DNA of 64,000 nucleotides from Limosilactobacillus viscerum (GTDB lineage Bacteria; Bacillota; Bacilli; Lactobacillales; Lactobacillaceae): the NCBI RefSeq assembly GCF_947387525.1, contig NZ_CANDNW010000002.1, positions 62,001 through 126,000 on the forward strand, in the 5' to 3' direction. Numbering within the stretch: the stretch's first letter is position 1; each line of letters begins with the position of its first letter. The notes beneath the pieces are model-generated. The model was not told where the DNA came from, ran no database searches, and saw nothing but the letters and a program-made list of their open reading frames with translations. Both the position numbers and the translations under genes were made by a program. Shown here piece after piece: positions 34,367 through 42,895 of this stretch.

Positions 34367-35761
34367 ATGGCAGAAAAGTTTCAACCATTATCAGTTAGCA
34401 AGTTAGGCAACAACTATGATGTCGTTATCATCGGTTCCGGTGGTACCGGCCTGGCTGCTGCCATTCAAGCAAATGAACTGGGGATGAAGGTCGCCGTTGT
34501 TGAAAAGGAAGAAGAACTGGGTGGTAACACCAACCGGGCCTCTTCTGGAATGAACGCGGCCGAAACTAACGTCCAGTTACAGCATGGTGTCATTGATAAC
34601 GTTGCTGACTTCTATCATGAAACTTATAAGGATGGTGGCCGGTTAAACGACAAGGACATGCTTGGTTACTTCGTTTACCACACCGCTCCCGCAATCGACT
34701 GGTTAGCCGACCATGACATCAAACTTGATGACATCACGGTGACCGGTGGGATGTCTAAGAAGCGGACTCACCGTCCAGCTAGCATGGCACCAATCGGTGG
34801 TTTCCTTGTCCAAAGCCTGCTAGGGGTGGTTGCTAAGGAAAATATTCCAGTGTTTAACAATACCAAGGTGACTAAGCTCTTACGGGCCACGGATGGTCGG
34901 ATCAATGGGGTGGAAGTTCAATCTGGTGACCTCACTAAGACCGTTCACGCTAAGGCCGTGATCTTGGCAACCGGTGGTTTCGGTGCTTCTAAGGAATACA
35001 TCGAGCGCTTCCGTCCGGACCTGAAGGACTACAAGACCACTAACCAACCAGGGGCAACCGGTGATGGTTTGAAGCTGGCGGAAAACGTTGGTGCCGAACT
35101 GATGCAGATGAACCTGGTTCAAGTGCACCCCACCGTTCAGCAAGATAACCCCCATGTTTACCTGATTGGGGAAGCGGTCCGTGGTGAAGGGGCCATCCTG
35201 GTAAACGCCCGCGGGGAACGGTTCATTAACGAACTGAACACCCGGAAGATTGTTTCGAATGCAATCACGGCATTACCAGAACACAGTGCCTACTTGATCT
35301 TTGACCAGGGAATCCGGGACCGGGCGAAGGCCATCGAATTCTACGACAAGGTGGGCCTGGTTGTTCATGGTGACACCATTGAAGACCTGGCTAAGAATCT
35401 GAAGATGGATCCAGCCACATTGAAGGCAACGGTTGATACTTGGAACCAGGCGGTTGAAAGCCACGACGACACTGAGTTCCACCGGACCACCGGGATGGAC
35501 CGGGGAATTACCAAGCCGGGCTTCTTTGCCATCCACATTGCCCCTGCTATCCACTACACGATGGGTGGTATCCACATTACGCCAAAGACGCAGGTACTTG
35601 ATGGTAATGGTGACATTATCAAGGGGCTCTTTGCTGCGGGTGAAGTTGCCGGTGGATTACACGGTAACAACCGGGTCGGCGGTAACTCAATTGCCGAGAC
35701 GATCGTCTTTGGTCGTCAGGCGGGTCAACAGGTTACCCTGTACGCTCGCAACCTAAAGTAA
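34367..35761 (+). CDS. frdA: Fumarate reductase flavoprotein (FAD-dependent, single-domain)
   Basis: A 464-residue FAD protein of the fumarate reductase/succinate dehydrogenase family. FAD motif VVIIGSGGTGLAAAIQAN (about 19-36), GGNTNRASSGMNA (about 51-63) and the substrate-site RTHRPAS and VQVHPT. It also has NELNTRKIVSNAI (active-site Arg, about 290), HYTMGGIHITP (His, about 395) and GLHGNNRVGGNSIAETIVFGRQAG at the C-terminus. It lacks the covalent-FMN domain of NADH-fumarate reductases and any heme or iron-sulfur domain, so its electron donor is not encoded in the gene. Likely soluble, reducing fumarate to succinate. Confidence 0.9.
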   Translation: MAEKFQPLSVSKLGNNYDVVIIGSGGTGLAAAIQANELGMKVAVVEKEEELGGNTNRASSGMNAAETNVQLQHGVIDNVADFYHETYKDGGRLNDKDMLGYFVYHTAPAIDWLADHDIKLDDITVTGGMSKKRTHRPASMAPIGGFLVQSLLGVVAKENIPVFNNTKVTKLLRATDGRINGVEVQSGDLTKTVHAKAVILATGGFGASKEYIERFRPDLKDYKTTNQPGATGDGLKLAENVGAELMQMNLVQVHPTVQQDNPHVYLIGEAVRGEGAILVNARGERFINELNTRKIVSNAITALPEHSAYLIFDQGIRDRAKAIEFYDKVGLVVHGDTIEDLAKNLKMDPATLKATVDTWNQAVESHDDTEFHRTTGMDRGITKPGFFAIHIAPAIHYTMGGIHITPKTQVLDGNGDIIKGLFAAGEVAGGLHGNNRVGGNSIAETIVFGRQAGQQVTLYARNLK

Positions 35762-35834
35762 ACTGATTATTAATATTCGGGGCTCAAACGGGCCTCAAGC
35801 AATTATTTAATTCTCATTCAGGGAGGAATTCTGT

Positions 35835-36770
35835 ATGATTAAACGTCGCCACAAGGTTGTCCTAGTTGGTGATGGTGCGGTTGGTTCTTCATTTGCTTAC
35901 TCGTTATTACAAACGACTCAAGAAGTAGATGAATTGGTAATCGTTGACCTTAATAAGGAAAAGGCACGGGGGGATGCCATGGACCTGCAAGACATTACCC
36001 CATTAGAATCACCAACGATTATTCGGGCTGGTGAATACGCTGATGCTAGTGATGCGGATATCGCGGTAATCACGGCGGGGGTACCCCGTAAACCAGGGGA
36101 AACCCGGTTAGACCTCGTTAACAAGAACGTCAAGATTTTGAAAACGATCGTTAAGCCGATTGTCGACAGTGGTTTCCACGGGATCTTCGTGGTTTCTAGC
36201 AATCCAGTTGACATCCTGACCACTTTAACGCAGAAGCTGTCCGGCTTCCCAAAGGAACGGGTTATTGGAACGGGGACATCGCTTGACAGTGCCCGCTTAA
36301 ACGTTCTGTTAGCCGCAAAGCTGGACGTACCGGTAAGCGAAATTGATGCTCACATCATGGGTGAACACGGTGATACTTCCTTTGCGGCCTTTGACGAAGC
36401 AACCGTCAATGGTGAACCCCTAAAGACGGCGACCGAGTTAACCGCAGACGACTACGCGGCCTTAGAAGAAGCCGTTAAGAAGCGTGGTGGCGAGATTATT
36501 TCTCGCAAGGGCGCGACCTTCTACGGGGTTGCCAAGTGCTTAGCCTACATTGTTAAGGCCATCTTGGAAAACCGCAACGTCACCCTGCCAATTTCCGCCC
36601 CATTAGATGGGGAATACGGCGTTAAGGACCTTTACTTAGGGGTACCAGCGGTAATTAATACTAGTGGGATCGTTAAGGTTCTGGAACACGACCTGTCAGC
36701 AGAAGAGAGTAAGAAGATGGAACACTCGGCTGCCAAGATGAAGGAAGTTCTTGACGGCGTCGAGCTGTAA
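35835..36770 (+). CDS. L-lactate/malate dehydrogenase-family enzyme with malate-type specificity residue
   Basis: A 311-residue NAD-dependent dehydrogenase of the LDH fold: VLVGDGAVGSSFAYSLL (about 9-25), acidic residue in IVDLN, substrate loop AGVPRKPGETRLDLVNKN (81-98), SNPVDILT, and MGEHGDTS with the catalytic His (about 176). The residue that selects lactate or malate (position 102 in LDH numbering) is Arg85 here, where L-lactate dehydrogenases have Gln. Arg is the malate dehydrogenase choice and makes oxaloacetate the likely substrate. Its neighbours fumC, frdA and the citrate lyase operon also call for an oxaloacetate-reducing enzyme. A 2-hydroxyacid dehydrogenase of other specificity remains possible. 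Confidence 0.85.
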   Translation: MIKRRHKVVLVGDGAVGSSFAYSLLQTTQEVDELVIVDLNKEKARGDAMDLQDITPLESPTIIRAGEYADASDADIAVITAGVPRKPGETRLDLVNKNVKILKTIVKPIVDSGFHGIFVVSSNPVDILTTLTQKLSGFPKERVIGTGTSLDSARLNVLLAAKLDVPVSEIDAHIMGEHGDTSFAAFDEATVNGEPLKTATELTADDYAALEEAVKKRGGEIISRKGATFYGVAKCLAYIVKAILENRNVTLPISAPLDGEYGVKDLYLGVPAVINTSGIVKVLEHDLSAEESKKMEHSAAKMKEVLDGVEL

Positions 36771-36809
36771 TTGATTAGTATTAGGTAAATAAGAAAGAGA
36801 GAAAAGATA

Positions 36810-38231
36810 ATGGAATTAGCAAAATTCAAGGCTAAGGCCTGGGCCTGGCCACTCGTTATTGGATTAATTCTGTGGTTCTGTGGCCCAGTTCGGCCAGACG
36901 GTGTTTCCCTCGCCGCTTGGCACATGTTTGCCATTTTTGTAGCCACGATTGTTGGATGTATCACGCAACCCCTACCGATTGCCGGGACAACCCTAGTTGG
37001 GTTCACGGTAATGGTCCTAGTGGGTCTGTCACCAATGAAGCAAGCACTGACGGCGTTCAGTAACTCCTCTGCTTGGTTGATTGCGATGGCCTTCATGCTT
37101 TCCCGGGGCTTCATTAAGACCGGCTTGGGGCGGCGGATCGCCCTGGTCTTCGTCCGTAACTTCGGTCACCGGAGCTTAGGGTTGGCTTACTCAATCATGG
37201 GGATCGACCTGGTTACTTCTCCAGCGATCCCAAGTAACACCGCCCGTGCCGGTGGGGTTGTTTACCCAATCGTTAAGTCACTGGCGGAAACTTACGGGTC
37301 AGACCCGAAGAAGGGAACCCGGAAAAAGATTGGTTCTTTCTTAGTCTTCTCCGAATTCCACAGTAACTTGATCACGTCCGCAACCTTCATGACTGCCATG
37401 GCGCCAAACCTGGTTATCGTGGCCTTGGCTAAGACGCTCCACATTAACATTACCTGGTTGGGCTGGTTCGTTGCCGGTGTCTTGCCAAGTGTAATCTGTC
37501 TGATTGCGACGCCGTACATCATCTACAAGATGTACCCACCGGAAATCAAGGAAACGCCAAACGCCAAGGAATGGGCTGACAAGGAATTGAAGGACATGGG
37601 TTCAATGAAGCTGTCTGAAAAGCTGATGGGCCTGATCTTCATCCTGACGCTGATTTTGTGGATGTTAACGAGTTTTGTTCCGGCAATTGACGCAACCTTT
37701 GTGGCCTTCTTGGCAATCGCCCTTCTGTTGATTACGGGTGTGCTGGAAACCAAGGATATCCTAAAGGAAACCGGTGCTTGGAACGTGTTGATTTGGTTAT
37801 CCGTACTGGTTTACATGGCTAACCAACTGTCTGAATTAGGCTTTATCAAGTGGTTCTCTGGCTCCATTGGTTCCGCATTGCACGGTATCAGTTGGGTCTG
37901 GGTAATGGTTGTCCTGATGGTCGTTTACTTCTACGCGCACTACTTCTTTGCTAGTGCAACGGCCCACGTTACTGCTATGTATGCAGCATTCGTTTCAGTT
38001 GCCATTGCTGCCGGGGCACCGGCGATGTTAGCCGCAATGCTGTTGGCCTTCACGTCGGCATTCATGAGTTCAACGACTCACTACGCCAACGGGCCAGCTT
38101 CCGTTCTGTCATCTTCAGGTTACGTTACCCAATCCGAATGGTGGAAGATGAACTTCGTAATGGGGATTTTCTACCTCTTAGTTTACGGAATTATCGGTTC
38201 ACTATGGATGAAGATGATCGGCCTTTGGTAA
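36810..38231 (+). CDS. DASS family dicarboxylate/citrate transporter (CitT/SodiT-like)
   Basis: A 473-residue carrier with about twelve membrane segments, divalent anion:sodium symporter (SLC13/CitT) family. Family motifs: LKPGQ-type N-end is absent, but GFSNSSAW-like AFSNSSAWLIAMAFMLSRGFIKTGLGRRIALVFV (about 80-113), SNTARAGGVVYPIVKSLAE, and MSSTTHYANGPASVLSSSGYVTQSEWW (about 424-450) match 2-oxoglutarate/malate translocators and CitT. As the last gene after fumC-frdA-mdh it is the best candidate for uptake of citrate or malate in exchange for succinate. Confidence 0.88.
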   Translation: MELAKFKAKAWAWPLVIGLILWFCGPVRPDGVSLAAWHMFAIFVATIVGCITQPLPIAGTTLVGFTVMVLVGLSPMKQALTAFSNSSAWLIAMAFMLSRGFIKTGLGRRIALVFVRNFGHRSLGLAYSIMGIDLVTSPAIPSNTARAGGVVYPIVKSLAETYGSDPKKGTRKKIGSFLVFSEFHSNLITSATFMTAMAPNLVIVALAKTLHINITWLGWFVAGVLPSVICLIATPYIIYKMYPPEIKETPNAKEWADKELKDMGSMKLSEKLMGLIFILTLILWMLTSFVPAIDATFVAFLAIALLLITGVLETKDILKETGAWNVLIWLSVLVYMANQLSELGFIKWFSGSIGSALHGISWVWVMVVLMVVYFYAHYFFASATAHVTAMYAAFVSVAIAAGAPAMLAAMLLAFTSAFMSSTTHYANGPASVLSSSGYVTQSEWWKMNFVMGIFYLLVYGIIGSLWMKMIGLW

Positions 38232-38305
38232 GATGTATTAACTTAAATAAGCTGTTTGCTACTGAATGAAATTAATTTATTAGGTTGTTTTCCAGTAGTA
38301 ATTAA

Positions 38306-38352
38306 AAAACGTGGCTGGGAAAAACCTCTTTAGTTTTTCACCAGCCACGTTG
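38306..38352. terminator. Bidirectional terminator between the dicarboxylate operon and the CitI-like gene
   Basis: AACGTGGCTGGGAAAAAC ... GTTTTTCACCAGCCACGTT, a long stem between convergent genes. Confidence 0.92.
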
Positions 38353-38386
38353 GCGTTTAAATGTTTTAATTTGATCCTGGCGCCGC

Positions 38387-39334
38387 TTAAATTCCAAACG
38401 CTTCGGTAATCCGCAGGGCAACCGATTCGGTCAGGATCATGTCTGTAAAGAGCTGACCTTCAAGTGCGCCCATGGCCGCTTGAAATTTGGACTTACGCTG
38501 GACAATTGCCACCCGCCGGGGAACCTGTTCGATGGTTGGCAAGGCGATTGACAGGGTTTTATCGTTTTCTGGGGCGACCAGGAAGTGTCCATTGATATCG
38601 AAGGGCCGGCCAAATGCCATCCCGGCAATCTGCCGGAGGTCGACGCCGGGAAAAATCTCCTGGATATGGTCATGCCAGGCGGGGATACTGTTGATTGACT
38701 GGAGCGTCCCCAAACCGCAGACGATTAGGTCCATCCGCTTGGCCGCGGCAAACGCAGCCGTGAAGGCGGGCTCGTGGTACAGGGTCTGCCGGGCTTGGTC
38801 ATTTAAGACGTATAAGGGTCCCGGGATCGTCCGGTAGGGGACGTCGTATCTGGCGGCGGCCTTTTGGACCATCCGCATCGAGGCGGCCGACGAGTGGTAC
38901 TTCATGTTTTCGCCCATGAACTGGGTGAAGGTTAACTTACTAGCGGTCTGCTTGTTAAAGTGGTCGAGCATGGTGTAGATCGTTTCTCCCCAGGTGAGGC
39001 CAACGACTTGGCAGTTGCTGATTAGCGACTGCACCTGGTTAGCGGCGAAGGTTGCGATAATTTCGTCCCGGTCTAAGGGGTTACTAGGGTCCTTGATGAC
39101 AAACAGGTTTTTAATCTTAAATTGTTGTTTTAAAGCCTGTTCGAGCTTGGCATTCCGGTCGTAGTTAGTATGGATGTTAATGCTGACCACTCCGGAAGCA
39201 AGGGCCTCATCAAGGTATTTCATAATGAGGTAGCGACTGAGGTGGTACTTCTTGGAGATATCACTGATCGCCATTTTGCTGAGGTAGTAGTCCTGAGCGA
39301 GGTCCGCCAATAATTGGGTATGTTCTGCATCCAT
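38387..39334 (-). CDS. SorC/DeoR-type regulator of citrate genes (CitI/CitR-like)
   Basis: A 315-residue sugar-binding-domain regulator: helix-turn-helix near residues 18-45 (MAISDISKKYHLSRYLIMKYLDEA), then the SorC effector domain with VVGLTWGETIYTML (about 108) and DLIVCGLGTL (about 210). It is divergent from the citrate operon, as CitI of Weissella is. The intergenic AT-rich palindromes are probable operators. In the known systems citrate turns the protein into an activator; that is carried over here by analogy. Confidence 0.82.
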   Translation of the reverse strand: MDAEHTQLLADLAQDYYLSKMAISDISKKYHLSRYLIMKYLDEALASGVVSINIHTNYDRNAKLEQALKQQFKIKNLFVIKDPSNPLDRDEIIATFAANQVQSLISNCQVVGLTWGETIYTMLDHFNKQTASKLTFTQFMGENMKYHSSAASMRMVQKAAARYDVPYRTIPGPLYVLNDQARQTLYHEPAFTAAFAAAKRMDLIVCGLGTLQSINSIPAWHDHIQEIFPGVDLRQIAGMAFGRPFDINGHFLVAPENDKTLSIALPTIEQVPRRVAIVQRKSKFQAAMGALEGQLFTDMILTESVALRITEAFGI

Positions 39335-39393
39335 GAAATGTTCACCTACTTTTCGGTTATTTATTCTCGATTATAGCATTTTCTACTAGTTAC

Positions 39394-39453
39394 AATTTTA
39401 AATATTTAAAAATTACCGCGTTTATTTGCAATATTTAAAAAATATTGTAAGAT
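39394..39453 (+). promoter_or_regulatory. Citrate operon promoter and AT-rich operators
   Basis: Promoter TTGCAA (39426-39431) and TAAGAT (39448-39453), 16-base spacing. An inverted repeat TTGCAATATTT/AAATATTGTAA (39426-39450) covers it. A second AT palindrome built on AATTTTAAATATTT lies at 39394-39414, and a TATAAT box on the minus strand (39375-39370) could serve the regulator gene. The pair of AT-rich palindromes resembles CitI operators. Confidence 0.6.
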
Positions 39454-39479
39454 GGTAGTAGTGATTGGAGGATGGATAA

Positions 39480-40628
39480 ATGGAGGATGAAGAATTACTG
39501 TCACTGCATGCTAAGCACCGTGGTGTGTTGGCAATTTCACCCGAATTTGCGGTTCACAATAAGAAGGAACTAGGGGAAGCCTACACGCCAGGCGTGGCCG
39601 TCATCTCTAAGCTGATCGAACGTTACCCCGAATTAAAGGATAAGTACACGATGAGCGGGAAACTGGTAGCCCTGGTTACTGATGGCTCAGCGGTCCTGGG
39701 TCTTGGTAACATTGGCCCGGCCGGTGGCTTGCCAATTGTTGAAGGGAAGGCCCTTTTATACAAGGACCTGTCCGGTGTTAACGCCATCCCGTTAACGGTG
39801 GAGCAAGTTTCCCCCGATGAAGTGGTTACAACTTTAAAGAACATGCAGGAATCCTTTGCCGGTTTCCACCTCGAAGATATTGCAGCACCCCGTTGCTTTG
39901 AAATTGAGGAAAAGTTGGCTAAGGAAGTCAATATCCCGGTTTACCATGATGACCAAGAAGGGACGGCGATCGTGGTCCTGGCTGGCTTGATTAACGCGGC
40001 TAAGGTGGCTGGTAAGCAGTTGACCGACTTAAAAGTGGTCATCAATGGTGTTGGTGCCTCTGGTGTTGCCACCGCCCGCTTACTCTTTGCCGCTGGTATC
40101 AAGAACATTACCTTCGTTGACATTAACGGCCCGGTACACGCTGACAGTAAGGAATATAACCACTATCAAACCGACCTGGTTAAGCAAAGCAGCGATCAAA
40201 CTGCCTATGCAAACCTCGACGAAGCAGTTAGTGGTCGGGACGTCTTCATCGGCCTTTCCGACGCGGATGTCTTAAGCGCTGACCAGGTCAAGATGATGGC
40301 TGATAATCCAATCATCTTCGCTTTGGCCAACCCGAAGCCCGAGATTGACCCTCAAGTGGCGCATGCGGCGGGGGTTAAGATCATGGCTACCGGTTCGAGC
40401 CAGTACCCGAACCAGGTTAACAATATCTTAGTCTTCCCAGGCCTTTACAAGGGCCTTTTGGCGACCGACCTGAACAAGGTGGATTTTGGCCTGGAAACGG
40501 CGATTGCCAAGGGAATCGCCAGCTTAGTCCCTGAACCAACGGCTGCCCGCTTCGTCCCCGGCGTCTTTGACGAGGGTGTGGTGGATACCGTTGCCCAAGC
40601 GGTTAAGGACTACGCGGCAAGTAAGTAA
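39480..40628 (+). CDS. citM: Malic enzyme-type oxaloacetate decarboxylase (CitM)
   Basis: A 382-residue NAD(P)-binding malic-enzyme-family protein. Motifs: GEAYTPGVAVIS (about 31), VTDGSAVLGLGNIGPAGGLPIVEGKA (about 62-87), YHDDQEGTAIVVLAGL (about 155) and VINGVGASGVATARLL (about 183-198). At the head of the citrate lyase operon such proteins work as soluble oxaloacetate decarboxylases (CitM of lactococci and Weissella), giving pyruvate and CO2. It therefore competes with the malate dehydrogenase-like enzyme at 35835 for oxaloacetate. GGAGG precedes the ATG. Confidence 0.88.
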   Translation: MEDEELLSLHAKHRGVLAISPEFAVHNKKELGEAYTPGVAVISKLIERYPELKDKYTMSGKLVALVTDGSAVLGLGNIGPAGGLPIVEGKALLYKDLSGVNAIPLTVEQVSPDEVVTTLKNMQESFAGFHLEDIAAPRCFEIEEKLAKEVNIPVYHDDQEGTAIVVLAGLINAAKVAGKQLTDLKVVINGVGASGVATARLLFAAGIKNITFVDINGPVHADSKEYNHYQTDLVKQSSDQTAYANLDEAVSGRDVFIGLSDADVLSADQVKMMADNPIIFALANPKPEIDPQVAHAAGVKIMATGSSQYPNQVNNILVFPGLYKGLLATDLNKVDFGLETAIAKGIASLVPEPTAARFVPGVFDEGVVDTVAQAVKDYAASK

Positions 40629-40650
40629 TTAAAAACGAGGAGGGGCGTTG

Positions 40651-41694
40651 ATGGAAGTTCGTGAGATCAACATCAATATCAAACGCAATTTTAACAAGTG
40701 GCGAAAGTTCCTGGAGAAAACTGGAATTACCGAGTTTTCACCTAAGGAGACCAGCCAGGTGGAACGGACCTTCGTCTGGGAGGACGATGGTGAAATCATG
40801 GCCACTGGTTCAATCGCCGGCAACGTCTTGAAGTACATTGCGGTGTGCTCAAGGGTTAAGGGGCATGGTGAAACTTTCAACCAGCTGGTCAGTAAGTTAG
40901 TCAACGAAGCCGCCACGATGGGACGTTTCCACCTCTTTGTCTTTACCAAACCTCAGTATGTACAAAGTTTTGGCTATGTTGGCTTCCACGTTTTGGCCCA
41001 GGTAGCCGATGGCGCAATCTTAGAAGCCGGTACCCCAGATGTTCACGACTACATCAAGGGCCTCCCCCACTTTAGTGACCAGGCTAACAGCCGGATTGCT
41101 GGGATTGTGATGAACGCTAACCCCTTTACCAACGGTCACCGCTACTTAGTTGAACGGGCAAGCGAGGAAAACGACCACGTTTACGTTTTCGTAGTTAGTC
41201 AGGAAGTATCCCTCTTTACCTTTGCCGAACGCTTTCAGCTGGTTAAAGGCGGGTGTCGTGACCTGGCCAACGTCACGGTGGTGCCGGGTGATAACTACAT
41301 GGTTTCCTACGCGACCTTCCCGGCCTACTTCTTAAAGGATAACCAAGACGTTGCCCGTTTTCAGGCGGCCCTTGATGCCCAACTGTTTAAGCAACAGGTC
41401 GCCCAGCCGCTCCACATTACCCGGCGGTACGTGGGGAGCGAGCCATTTTCAAAAACAACTGATATTTACAACGAAGAATTAACTAGGGTTCTACCACCTG
41501 ATGTTGAGGTTAAGATCGTTGACCGCGCCAGTAACGCGGCTGATGACGTGATTTCGGCAACGAAGGTACGAGCAGCGATTGCTAATGATGAATTAGCGGT
41601 GGTGCAAAATTACGTTCCACAAACGACGCTCTCATTTATTCAAGATAACTGGTCTGATCTCAGAGCACGCATTAAGGAAGGAAGTTTAGAATAA
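40651..41694 (+). CDS. citC: [Citrate (pro-3S)-lyase] ligase CitC
   Basis: A 347-residue ATP-dependent acetate:SH-citrate lyase ligase that acetylates the CitD prosthetic group and so activates citrate lyase. N-terminal acetyltransferase-like part (about 1-130) and a nucleotidyltransferase domain with the T/HxGH-type motif NPFTNGHRYLVERAS (about 150-165) and ISATKVRAAI near the end. Start is ATG 40651 after GAGGAGGGG; a TTG directly before it is in frame but not needed. Its stop overlaps the start of citD. Confidence 0.95.
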   Translation: MEVREININIKRNFNKWRKFLEKTGITEFSPKETSQVERTFVWEDDGEIMATGSIAGNVLKYIAVCSRVKGHGETFNQLVSKLVNEAATMGRFHLFVFTKPQYVQSFGYVGFHVLAQVADGAILEAGTPDVHDYIKGLPHFSDQANSRIAGIVMNANPFTNGHRYLVERASEENDHVYVFVVSQEVSLFTFAERFQLVKGGCRDLANVTVVPGDNYMVSYATFPAYFLKDNQDVARFQAALDAQLFKQQVAQPLHITRRYVGSEPFSKTTDIYNEELTRVLPPDVEVKIVDRASNAADDVISATKVRAAIANDELAVVQNYVPQTTLSFIQDNWSDLRARIKEGSLE

Positions 41695-41987
41695 TGGATA
41701 TTAAGAAGACTGCATTAGCAGGAACTCTGGAATCATCCGATATCCAAATTACCTTGAGCAAGGGTAGTAATGGCATCGATATCGACCTTGATTCTTCAGT
41801 TGACGAACTTTATGGCGACCAAATCCGCAAGGTGATCACTGACACTTTGGCTGCCTACGGAATTGACAATGCCGAAGTTAAGGCTGTTGACAAGGGTGCC
41901 TTGGACTGTGTTGTAAAGGCACGGACCATGGCTGCTGCACAACGCGCCCTGGAAACTACGGATCAACCAGACTGGGAGGTATTTTAA
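41694..41987 (+). CDS. citD: Citrate lyase acyl carrier protein (gamma subunit)
   Basis: A 97-residue subunit. The N-terminal motif ALAGTLESSDIQ places Ser14 exactly where the 2'-(5''-triphosphoribosyl)-3'-dephospho-CoA arm is attached in Klebsiella CitD. ATG overlaps the stop of citC by one base, and citE begins two bases after its end. Confidence 0.96.
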   Translation: MDIKKTALAGTLESSDIQITLSKGSNGIDIDLDSSVDELYGDQIRKVITDTLAAYGIDNAEVKAVDKGALDCVVKARTMAAAQRALETTDQPDWEVF

Positions 41988-41989
41988 TA

Positions 41990-42895
41990 ATGGAAGAACG
42001 TTTACGTCGGACCATGATGTTTGTTCCGGGTAACAACGCCGGAATGGTTAAGGATGCTGGTATCTACGGTGCTGACTCCATTATGTTTGACCTGGAAGAC
42101 TCTGTTTCCATGTCAGAAAAGGATGCCGCACGGATGCTGGTTTACGAAGCTTTACAAACCCAAGACTACGGTGACTCTGAATTAGTTGTCCGGGTCAACG
42201 GGATTGACACGCCATACTTCAAGAACGATGTTTATGCCATGGTTAAGGCCGGCATTGAAGTTGTTCGTTTGCCGAAGGTTGAATCTGCTCAGATGATGCT
42301 CGACTTAGTGAAGGTCGTTGAAGAAGCAGAAAAGAAGTTTGGCCGTGAACCCGGTTCTACCCACGTAATGGCCGCAATTGAAAGTGCTAAGGGGGTTTTG
42401 AATGCCCCTGAAATCGCCGCAAGTACTGACCGGATGATTGGTTTAGCCCTCTCTGCCGAAGACTACACTACTGACATGAAGACTCACCGTTACCCAGATG
42501 GTGCTGAACTTGAATTTGCCCGTAACATGATCCTTCATGCTGCTCGTGCCGCTGGGATTGCGGCCTTCGATACTGTCTTTACCAACATGAATGACGTTGA
42601 AGGCTTCCAACGGGAAACTGAACACATCCACGAACTTGGCTTTGATGGTAAGTCACTGGTTAACCCACGGCAAATTGACTGGGTTAACAAGGTTTACGAG
42701 CCAACCAAGAAGGAAATTGAAAACGCCTTGGACGTTGAAGCAGCGATCGAAGAAGCACACCAAAAGGGTTCTGGTGTTATTTCCATGAATGGTCAAATGG
42801 TTGACCGCCCAGTTGTATTGCGTGCACAACGGGTAATCCGCTTAGCCAAGGCTTCCAACCTGATTAATGAGGAGGGTGAATACATTGAAAAATAA
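41990..42895 (+). CDS. citE: Citrate lyase beta subunit (citryl-CoA lyase)
   Basis: A 301-residue TIM-barrel lyase that splits the citryl thioester to oxaloacetate and the acetyl thioester. Motifs: [18 protein letters not shown] at the start, [20 protein letters not shown] (Mg ligands, about 27-46), [12 protein letters not shown] (Arg, about 66), AAIESAKGV (Glu, about 130) and [12 protein letters not shown] (about 152). Its last codons overlap the start of citF. Confidence 0.96.
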   Translation: MEERLRRTMMFVPGNNAGMVKDAGIYGADSIMFDLEDSVSMSEKDAARMLVYEALQTQDYGDSELVVRVNGIDTPYFKNDVYAMVKAGIEVVRLPKVESAQMMLDLVKVVEEAEKKFGREPGSTHVMAAIESAKGVLNAPEIAASTDRMIGLALSAEDYTTDMKTHRYPDGAELEFARNMILHAARAAGIAAFDTVFTNMNDVEGFQRETEHIHELGFDGKSLVNPRQIDWVNKVYEPTKKEIENALDVEAAIEEAHQKGSGVISMNGQMVDRPVVLRAQRVIRLAKASNLINEEGEYIEK

